21,454 nucleotides of DNA from Methanomicrobiales archaeon (GTDB lineage Archaea > Halobacteriota > Methanomicrobia > Methanomicrobiales > Methanospirillaceae): the NCBI GenBank assembly GCA_013415575.1, contig JAAEES010000021.1, positions 1 to 21,454 of the forward strand. The letters run 5' to 3'. The translations under genes were made by a program, and so were the position numbers. The notes under the pieces are model-generated. The model did not search any database, was not told where the DNA came from, and was given only the letters and a program-made list of their open reading frames with translations. Positions 16,231 to 21,454 of this stretch are shown here, in pieces (within the stretch, counting starts at the first letter, position 1; each line of letters opens with the position of its first letter).

Positions 16231-16239
16231 TTTTAAATA
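16231..16239 (+). promoter_or_regulatory. TATA-like element ahead of a small ORF
   Basis: TTTTAAATA, preceded by GTACAA, is a good archaeal TATA candidate. It is 28-36 nt before the ATG at 16268. The short leader between them can form a hairpin of GAGAG (16247-16251) with CTCTC (16256-16260). Confidence 0.4.
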
Positions 16240-16267
16240 ACCCACAGAGAGATGCCTCTCCGGTAAG

Positions 16268-16417
16268 ATGGGGATCAACCCTGATTACCCGGAGACCTCG
16301 TACGACCGCCGCCGGTTCTGCCTCACCGGCAGCGATTCGCCCGGGATCTTCGCAGAATGGGAATGCCACGAAAAAAGTCATCAGTCGCGTTCGTTCGATG
16401 CCAGAACACAGCAATAG
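16268..16417 (+). CDS. Possible small protein of 49 aa
   Basis: This short frame begins MGINPDYPETSYDRRRFCL and continues through DSPGIFAEWECHEKS to a TAG at 16415. I do not recognise it. Support for coding comes from a TATA-like element at the right distance, codons in the first two thirds that match the neighbouring genes (ATC, CTC, ACC and GAG preferred, GC-rich third positions), and an oligo-T stretch after it. Against it are its length, the lack of a clear ribosome binding site (leaderless or short leader is possible), and a less typical C-terminal third. It has two Cys residues, many charged residues and no membrane segment. It converges on aksF. A short RNA instead of a protein is possible. 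Confidence 0.4.
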   Translation: MGINPDYPETSYDRRRFCLTGSDSPGIFAEWECHEKSHQSRSFDARTQQ

Positions 16418-16448
16418 GGAAAATAGAATATCCCAATCCATAGTATAC

Positions 16449-16453
16449 TTTTT
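16449..16453 (+). terminator. T-run after the small ORF
   Basis: TTTTT about 30 nt after the small ORF stop; its last base is also part of the convergent aksF stop codon. Possible terminator for the plus-strand transcript. Confidence 0.25.
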
Positions 16454-17424
16454 CACCGGTTCGGGACAAGCCGTTCCAGTTCTTTCCTGACCGCCCGGGC
16501 GAAATCACCTGTCCCGGCCGTTCCCCCCAGGTCGCGGGTCATGATTCCCTTCAGGAGCACCTGTTCGATGGCCTGATCCACGAGCGTTGCAGCTTCATGG
16601 TCCCCAAGGTGGGCGAGGAGCATCGATCCGCTCCGCATCGCGGCAATAGGGTTGGCGAGATCCCGCCCTGCAATATCCGGAGCACTCCCGTGGACCGGTT
16701 CAAAGAGGGCAAATTTATCGCCGATATTGGCACTGGGAAGAAGGCCGAGGCCCCCCACAAGGTACGCGGCAACATCGGAGAGGATATCCCCGAACAGGTT
16801 CGTGGTGACGATCACGTCATACTGATCGGGATGGAGGAGGATATCGAGGCAGAGCGCATCGATGTAGCATTCCCTTACCGGAACTCCGGCCTTTTGTGCC
16901 TCAGCGACACAGATATCCCGGAAGAACACATCCGATTTGAGGATGTTGGCCTTATGCCCGATGGTCAGGGTGTGACGCCGGGCAGCAAGCATGCAGGCAT
17001 ACCGTGAGATCCGTTCACTCCCCTTCCGGGTGATGCACCGGACAGTGCAGGCAGAATCCTGCTCGATCTTCTCCACGCCCGAGTAGAGGCCCTCGGTGTT
17101 CTCCCGTACCACGATGAGATCGACCCGGGTGCCCTTCACCGGCCGGATATTGGCGTACAGGTCAAGCTCCTTCCGGATTCTGAGGATCACGCTCTGGTAA
17201 TCCCGGGCCGGAGGGGTAGTTATGGCCCCGAACAGAATGGCGCTGGCGTCCCTGAGCATCGCGATATCGTCATTGGTGATGGCCTGCCCGGTCCGCTGCC
17301 ATTTCCCGTACCCTGCCTCAATCTCGAAGAATTCAAAGTCCGGCCGCAGAATTCCGAGCAGGTCGCGGGTCGGGGGGATCACCTCGTGCCCGATGCCGTC
17401 ACCTTCGACAACAGCGATCTTCAC
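16453..17424 (-). CDS. aksF: Isopropylmalate/isohomocitrate dehydrogenase family, probably AksF
   Basis: This 323-aa NAD(P)-dependent beta-decarboxylating dehydrogenase oxidises (iso)homocitrate-type hydroxyacids to 2-oxoacids. Visible motifs are MKIAVVEGDGIGHEVIP at the N-terminus, RENTEGLYSGVE, TIGHKANILKSDVFF with the catalytic Lys, TTNLFGDILSDVAAYLVGG with the metal-binding Asp residues, and the nucleotide loop EPVHGSAPDIAG. GTG 17424 is the true start: it overlaps the previous stop as GTGA and has GGAGGGAG upstream. The 69 residues readable before it are not homologous. Sequence alone does not fully separate LeuB from AksF, but the operon with aksA, hacA and a YLRT-type hacB points to coenzyme B synthesis, possibly with dual use in leucine synthesis. 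Confidence 0.88.
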   Translation of the reverse strand: MKIAVVEGDGIGHEVIPPTRDLLGILRPDFEFFEIEAGYGKWQRTGQAITNDDIAMLRDASAILFGAITTPPARDYQSVILRIRKELDLYANIRPVKGTRVDLIVVRENTEGLYSGVEKIEQDSACTVRCITRKGSERISRYACMLAARRHTLTIGHKANILKSDVFFRDICVAEAQKAGVPVRECYIDALCLDILLHPDQYDVIVTTNLFGDILSDVAAYLVGGLGLLPSANIGDKFALFEPVHGSAPDIAGRDLANPIAAMRSGSMLLAHLGDHEAATLVDQAIEQVLLKGIMTRDLGGTAGTGDFARAVRKELERLVPNR

Positions 17425-18224
17425 CGGCACTCCCTCCAGGCAGCAAGCACGTCCTTCACTGCAGTAAAAATGTCGCACGGAGTTGCACCCCAGTGCACCA
17501 CCGCCCCGAACCTGTCCCCGTACTTTCCTATCCCTTCGCGCTCTTTCCGGCAGCAGCGGGTGATGAAGGGCTCTTCCACGACCATAGACAAGGGACATAT
17601 GTCGGTGACGAGAAATTCGTTCCCGTAGCACTCTTTTAGCAGTTCCCGGGCAGTCAGGCAGCCGGCGACCCGTTCTCCCCCCAGGAGGAGGTCAGCATCG
17701 AGGGTCCGGAGAAAACCCGAAGCCCGGCACGGATACACATCCGCATCGATTTGGGAGATGTCCCGCAGGGTATGCTCGAACACCACGTCGAGTTCTGCAA
17801 ACATCCCTGCCTCCTCTAACTCGCGGATGGTCGCCGAAAGACTCGGCCGGGGAGGGATCACATCATAGACAGAGAGGGTCTGGAAGAACGAGAGGTCGGG
17901 ATCGAGGACGAAGGTGATGTGTTCGTCATGGCCGGTGAAGATAGTGCAGCGTGACCCTGAATCAAGTGCCAGCCGTACCAGCCGGGCGCGGTTCTGCAGC
18001 GGCACTTTCTCCGGATACCACGAGACCTCACCGGCTCCGGCAAGCACCCGGGTTCCGGCAATCGTCCTCATCAGGCCTTTCTGGTCCGGGCCGGGGATTA
18101 CCTCCAGAACCTCGTGTCCCTGTCCGGTCTCGTGGATCAGGTAGCGCGAGAGAAAGTAGACCTGATTGCCACACGGCCTGGTTGAGGCATAGCCAACCTC
18201 TTTACAGAAACGCGGGAAGATCAT
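17421..18224 (-). CDS. Uncharacterised Cys-rich protein in the coenzyme B operon
   Basis: The protein is 267 aa, soluble, with no signal peptide or membrane segment, and I cannot assign it to a characterised family. It has 11 cysteines, among them Cys7, Cys18 and those in YPCRASGF, TDICPL, FITRCCRKE and GATPCD. The C-terminal third, from GNEFLVTDICPL to GAVVHWGATPC, is the part most likely to be conserved. Its ATG overlaps the hacB stop as ATGA and its own stop overlaps aksF as GTGA, so it is translated with the pathway enzymes. GGAGG lies 8 nt before the start. A role in coenzyme B synthesis or in Fe-S assembly for HacA is possible but inferred. It looks like a methanogen-specific conserved protein. 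Confidence 0.88.
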   Translation of the reverse strand: MIFPRFCKEVGYASTRPCGNQVYFLSRYLIHETGQGHEVLEVIPGPDQKGLMRTIAGTRVLAGAGEVSWYPEKVPLQNRARLVRLALDSGSRCTIFTGHDEHITFVLDPDLSFFQTLSVYDVIPPRPSLSATIRELEEAGMFAELDVVFEHTLRDISQIDADVYPCRASGFLRTLDADLLLGGERVAGCLTARELLKECYGNEFLVTDICPLSMVVEEPFITRCCRKEREGIGKYGDRFGAVVHWGATPCDIFTAVKDVLAAWRECR

Positions 18225-18691
18225 TTCCGCTTCCTCCAGTGTTCAACGAGACCCCCATCCGCAAGGATCTCGAGCATCCGGGGCGAGAGCGGCGGAATCT
18301 CTTTGGTGAGGGGGCCCACTGTAACGGTCCCTTTGGAGAAATCGATGACCACCTGTTCGCCTTCATGGCAGGAAAGGTCTGCCTGGGCGAGGGGGAGCCC
18401 ACGGTTGATGGCATTTCTGAAAAAGATCCGGGCGAACGACGGGGCAATAATGCAGACCACGCCCGCCTCTTTAAGGGCTACCGCCGCCTGCTCTCGGGAC
18501 GAACCGCACCCGAAATTCTTCCCGGCAATGATCACCGATTCATGGAGCCTCCCTGCCAGGGAGGGGTCAAGATCCTCGAACACATGGGTCCCCCAGATGC
18601 TCCGGTCCTTTGTCCGGAGGTACCGGCCGGCGATAATGAGATCGGTATCGATATCCGGCGGAAGGCACACAGCGTGGCCTTCGACTCTCAT
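18221..18691 (-). CDS. hacB: Homoaconitase small subunit HacB (LeuD-like)
   Basis: This is the swivel-domain subunit (156 aa) of the aconitase-family isomerase; with HacA it converts homocitrate-type acids to their iso forms. It has DIDTDLIIAGRYLRTKD near the N-terminus and the active-site loop KNFGCGSSREQAA. From published work on Methanocaldococcus, YLRT in the flexible loop marks the broad homoaconitase HacB, whereas YLVM-type loops mark isopropylmalate isomerase LeuD. Here residues 24-27 are YLRT, so HacB is preferred. The start overlaps the hacA stop as ATGA and has GGGAGGTGA upstream. Its stop overlaps the ATG of the Cys-rich protein gene. Confidence 0.92.
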   Translation of the reverse strand: MRVEGHAVCLPPDIDTDLIIAGRYLRTKDRSIWGTHVFEDLDPSLAGRLHESVIIAGKNFGCGSSREQAAVALKEAGVVCIIAPSFARIFFRNAINRGLPLAQADLSCHEGEQVVIDFSKGTVTVGPLTKEIPPLSPRMLEILADGGLVEHWRKRK

Positions 18692-19902
18692 TCGTCACCT
18701 CCCGGGAGGGCGATCTCGCCGGCGAGTGCACTTGCAGCAGCGGTCGAGACCGATGAGAGGTAGATCTCCCCCCCGACACCCATCCGGTTCCGGAAGTTAC
18801 GGTTTGCCGTGGAGAGACAGACTTCACCCTCACCGATGACCCCCATGTGGGCACCGAGGCAGGGGCCGCAGCCGGGCGGAATCACCGTGCACCCGGCAGC
18901 AAGGATTTCGGAGAGTATTCCGGTCCTGGTAGCTTCCTCGAGCACGGTGCGGGAGGCCGGGGCCACGATGGTCCGTACCCTGACTTTCTTTCCCCTTACA
19001 ATTGATGCAAACCGGGAGAGATCCTCGTACCTCCCGTTGGTGCAGGTCCCAATGAAGACCTGGTCCAGGGGAAGGCCACAGCGGTCGGATACCGGGAGGA
19101 GGGTGTCCACCCGTGGCGGTATGGCGAGTACCGGGACGATGTCTTCAAGCTCGAAATCAAGTTCCTGTTCGTATCTGCAGGAAGGATGGGGCTGGGGAGA
19201 CACGATCTCTCCGAAGGCCTGGATATACGTGGCCGTGACTGCATCCGCGTAGCACAAACCGGTCTTCGCCCCGGTCTCCACCGCCAGGTTGCAGAGCGTC
19301 ATGCGGGAATCCATGGAGAGGTGGGCCGTCCCGTCACCGATGAACTCCAGTGCCCGGTATGTGGCACCGTCCATCCCCAGGCGGGAGACATAGGTCAGGG
19401 CAAGGTCCTTTGCTTCGGTATGGCCGGTGAGCCGGCCTGATAGGAAGATCCCGATGGTCTCCGGCACCTGGAACCAGGTGGAGCCGGACGCCCAAATCAC
19501 TGCCATGTCGGTGGCTCCCACCCCGGTAGCAAATGCCCCGAAGGCACCGAGGGTACAGGTATGCGAGTCGGCACCTACGATGATCTCCCCGGGGAGGGCA
19601 GTGCCTTCTCCCATCAGCTGGTGGCAGATGCCGTCACCGATGTCAGAGAAGTGCATACCCACACCGCAGGCAAACGTCCGTAGTTCATGCTGGAGGTCAG
19701 CGGTGGTGGAAGTGTTGGCCGGTATGATGTGGTCAAAGAGAACATAGTCCCGGTCCGGAAAGGCGATCTCGCCACCCCCCAGTGCCCGCCATGCCTCAAG
19801 GGTGAGCACTCCCGTTCCGTCATGTACGTAGGCCCGGTCTACCGGTCGGTCCACGTACTGTCCGGCCGGCGCTCCGAGAATCCGTTCAGAAAGGGTGGTC
19901 AT
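18688..19902 (-). CDS. hacA: Homoaconitase large subunit HacA (LeuC-like)
   Basis: This 404-aa catalytic subunit holds the 4Fe-4S cluster. The cluster ligands are Cys287 in GTCTNGRYEDL and Cys345/Cys348 in PPGCGPCLGAHMG. Other family features are DHIIPANT, GADSHTCTLGAFGAFATGVG with the substrate-binding region, and TANRNFRNRMG near the C-terminus. The length fits the two-subunit archaeal type. It acts with HacB in every chain-elongation cycle towards 2-oxosuberate. The start ATG is 3 nt after the aksA stop, with GGAG within the end of aksA. Isopropylmalate isomerase activity is the alternative; the HacB partner with YLRT makes homoaconitase more likely. Confidence 0.92.
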   Translation of the reverse strand: MTTLSERILGAPAGQYVDRPVDRAYVHDGTGVLTLEAWRALGGGEIAFPDRDYVLFDHIIPANTSTTADLQHELRTFACGVGMHFSDIGDGICHQLMGEGTALPGEIIVGADSHTCTLGAFGAFATGVGATDMAVIWASGSTWFQVPETIGIFLSGRLTGHTEAKDLALTYVSRLGMDGATYRALEFIGDGTAHLSMDSRMTLCNLAVETGAKTGLCYADAVTATYIQAFGEIVSPQPHPSCRYEQELDFELEDIVPVLAIPPRVDTLLPVSDRCGLPLDQVFIGTCTNGRYEDLSRFASIVRGKKVRVRTIVAPASRTVLEEATRTGILSEILAAGCTVIPPGCGPCLGAHMGVIGEGEVCLSTANRNFRNRMGVGGEIYLSSVSTAAASALAGEIALPGGDE

Positions 19903-19905
19903 GGA

Positions 19906-21030
19906 TTACTTCTCCTTCCGGACATGTCTGATAAGGGCGGTAAGGGTTTCGGGGGTGATGCCGATCTTACTCTCCCCGAGCTCCTTGACTTCGTCAAGCA
20001 CCGTGCAGATCTGCTGCTCGTTCAACTGGTAGCCGAGCGTTGCCACTACGTGCTCCAGTGCTTTCTTCCCGGTATGCTTTCCGAGGATGAACCGGCGTTG
20101 CCCGCCAACCATATCGGGTAAAAAGTACTCGTATGTCTGCGGGTCTTCAAGGATGGCAGCGATGTGAATCCCGCTCTCATGCGAGAAGGCATGGGCTCCC
20201 ACCACCGGTTTGGTCTTCTGAAGGATGATCCCCGAGTATTGTTCCACCATTTCTGAGAGGTCGCTCAGGTGGGAGAGATCGTAGCGGTCGATGCCTCCTT
20301 TCATCCTGAGTGCGACAAGGACTTCCTCGAGGGCTGCATTTCCCGCCCGCTCGCCGATACCATTGACTGTGGTATGGAGCTGGAATGCTCCGGCCTGGGC
20401 GCCGGTGATGGTGTTTGCCGTGGCGCAGCCCATGTCATTGTGGCAGTGGACACAGAGAGGCCGTCCCACCGATGATACCAGCTCGCTCATAACGGTGTAC
20501 ATCTCAGTCGGGACCAGGCACCCGACCGTATCGGCAAAACTGAGGAGATCAGCCCCCCGCTGCTCTCCGCTCTGGTAGACCTCCTTGAGGAAGCTGATAT
20601 CGGTCCGTGAAGCGTCCTCGGCGGCAAATCGGACTCGCAGGCCATGGTCACGGGCCAGATCGATCATATCCAGCGCCCCGGAAAGAACCTGCTCACGGGG
20701 TTTCCGGTACTTGTGGCGGATGTGGAGATCCGATGTGGCGATGAAGATGCTGACCATATCCACATCACAGTCGATCGCAACCTCAACATCGCCTTTCCGG
20801 GCCCTTGCGAGGCAGCAGATGCTTGCGTCAAGACCCATCTGCGCGATGCAGGAGACACACTGTTTTTCGTACGGTGATACGGTGGGGAACCCGGCTTCGA
20901 TAACCTCGATCCCTATCGCATCCAGTTTCTGGGCGATATCCTGCTTCTCCTCGCAGGTGAACGACACGCCAGGGGTCTGCTCCCCGTCCCTCAGTGTTAC
21001 ATCACAGATCTCAACATTCAACGGTTTCAT
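19906..21030 (-). CDS. aksA: Homocitrate synthase-type enzyme AksA
   Basis: The enzyme condenses acetyl-CoA with 2-oxoglutarate and then longer 2-oxoacids in coenzyme B synthesis. The 374-aa protein has the DRE-TIM barrel with CDVTLRDGEQTPGVSF at the N-terminus and the metal-binding CVHCHNDMGCATANT. GAHAFSHESGIHIAAIL and GKHTGKKALEHVV mark the two C-terminal subdomains. It lacks the C-terminal allosteric leucine-binding domain of isopropylmalate synthase (about 500 aa), which favours AksA over LeuA. A strong GGGAGGT lies 4 nt before ATG 21030. The start lies inside the end of the upstream TPP-enzyme gene (20-nt overlap). Citramalate synthase is a less likely alternative. Confidence 0.92.
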   Translation of the reverse strand: MKPLNVEICDVTLRDGEQTPGVSFTCEEKQDIAQKLDAIGIEVIEAGFPTVSPYEKQCVSCIAQMGLDASICCLARARKGDVEVAIDCDVDMVSIFIATSDLHIRHKYRKPREQVLSGALDMIDLARDHGLRVRFAAEDASRTDISFLKEVYQSGEQRGADLLSFADTVGCLVPTEMYTVMSELVSSVGRPLCVHCHNDMGCATANTITGAQAGAFQLHTTVNGIGERAGNAALEEVLVALRMKGGIDRYDLSHLSDLSEMVEQYSGIILQKTKPVVGAHAFSHESGIHIAAILEDPQTYEYFLPDMVGGQRRFILGKHTGKKALEHVVATLGYQLNEQQICTVLDEVKELGESKIGITPETLTALIRHVRKEK

Positions 21031-21454
21031 GGTACCTCCCTTCAGGACATGTCCCCTCCACGATCACGGTCACGGGCTCTGCCGGGGGGACAAGCAGCCG
21101 CCTGAGAACTTCATTATCCCCCGACCCGACCGTCACCGGATCAGCCCAGGAGATGTACCGGGCAGGATCGGGAGATTCCTGTCCTCCGGTCATGCCCATG
21201 CACCGGTTGTTCAGGACGATGCAGAGCAGCGGGGTCTTCTTCTCGTACGCATCGATCAGGCTCTGGATGCCGGAGTGGATCAGGCCGTAGTCGCCGATCA
21301 GGGCAACCCCGGTGCTCCGGGCGGCAACACCGATCGCTGTTCCCAGGCCATAGGTGGCGATGCCCAGCAGGTATGGCGGGTTCAGCGTCAGGATCGAGCA
21401 GCCCGCATCGGCCACCACAGACATCCGGCGGCTCTCCAGGATCTCAAAAACCGG
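21011..21454 (-). CDS. IorA-like TPP-binding enzyme, 5' end beyond window edge
   Basis: The frame is open to the right edge; only the C-terminal 147 residues are seen. They match the TPP-binding C-terminal domain of indolepyruvate oxidoreductase alpha (IorA) and related enzymes. VADAGCSILTLNPPY corresponds to the Cys/Pro segment and ATYGLGTAIGVA follows. The TPP motif starts with GDYGLIHSGIQSL and ends about 26 residues later with LNNRCMGMTGGQ. The protein stops right after this domain with a CPEGRYHETVEC end, so the C-terminal ferredoxin domain of true IorA is absent. It overlaps aksA by 20 nt and therefore heads (at least within the window) the coenzyme B operon. A decarboxylase or a ferredoxin-free oxidoreductase of that pathway is inferred. 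Confidence 0.8.
   Translation of the reverse strand, partial: PVFEILESRRMSVVADAGCSILTLNPPYLLGIATYGLGTAIGVAARSTGVALIGDYGLIHSGIQSLIDAYEKKTPLLCIVLNNRCMGMTGGQESPDPARYISWADPVTVGSGDNEVLRRLLVPPAEPVTVIVEGTCPEGRYHETVEC

Noticed and set aside
17425..17631. N-terminal extension of the aksF frame
   Set aside because: The 69 extra residues are Arg-rich, unlike the family, and lie inside the upstream gene in another frame; GTG 17424 with its ribosome binding site is the start.
1..21454. CRISPR arrays, insertion sequences, attachment sites, rRNA or tRNA genes
   Set aside because: No regularly spaced direct repeats, transposase or integrase frames, terminal inverted repeats or tRNA cloverleaf were seen on either strand.

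Overview
The window looks like chromosomal DNA from a GC-rich methanogenic archaeon. Methanomicrobiales is the best guess, from overall protein flavour rather than a search. The evidence is archaeal-type PheRS and TrpRS, a homodimeric-type tRNA-splicing endonuclease, archaeal HisF, short intergenic gaps with GGAGGTGA-type ribosome binding sites, and a near-complete set of genes for the chain-elongation pathway to 2-oxosuberate, the precursor of coenzyme B.

Layout. 1-1142 (minus) is the 5' part of an S-adenosylhomocysteinase gene that runs off the left edge. 1306-2112 (plus) is hisF. 2069-7429 (minus) is a compact translation operon, endA-trpS-pheS-pheT, whose last gene overlaps hisF tail to tail by 44 nt. 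A divergent AT-rich intergenic region (7430-7798) separates it from a plus-strand operon at 7799-14895: an NrdG-like radical SAM protein, a DUF1257 (Ycf35) protein, a Ycf46-like AAA+ ATPase, a two-part gene for a helical domain plus about 14 WD40 blades (apparently split by a +1 frameshift near 10760), an Hsp70-like actin-fold ATPase, and a DUF2997 small protein. After a convergent intergenic region with some RNA-folding potential comes endonuclease IV (15253-16098, minus). An unlisted-size small ORF follows at 16268-16417 (plus). 16453-21454 (minus) is an operon for coenzyme B synthesis: an IorA-like TPP enzyme (5' end outside the window), aksA, hacA, hacB, an uncharacterised Cys-rich protein, and aksF.

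How the genes work together. In the aks operon AksA condenses acetyl-CoA with 2-oxoacids, HacA/HacB isomerise the product, and AksF oxidatively decarboxylates it, so each cycle lengthens the chain by one carbon until 2-oxosuberate. The TPP enzyme and the Cys-rich protein are translationally coupled to these genes and are candidates for unassigned later steps. The translation operon pairs tRNA splicing with charging of Trp and Phe tRNAs.

The most unusual part is the 7799-14895 operon. It couples a radical SAM/Fe-S protein, two families best known from cyanobacteria and plastids (Ycf35/DUF1257 with DUF2997, and Ycf46), a double beta-propeller scaffold and a divergent lidless Hsp70. I know of no established function for this combination. 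An Fe-S-linked, ATP-driven protein maturation or remodelling system is my inference only.
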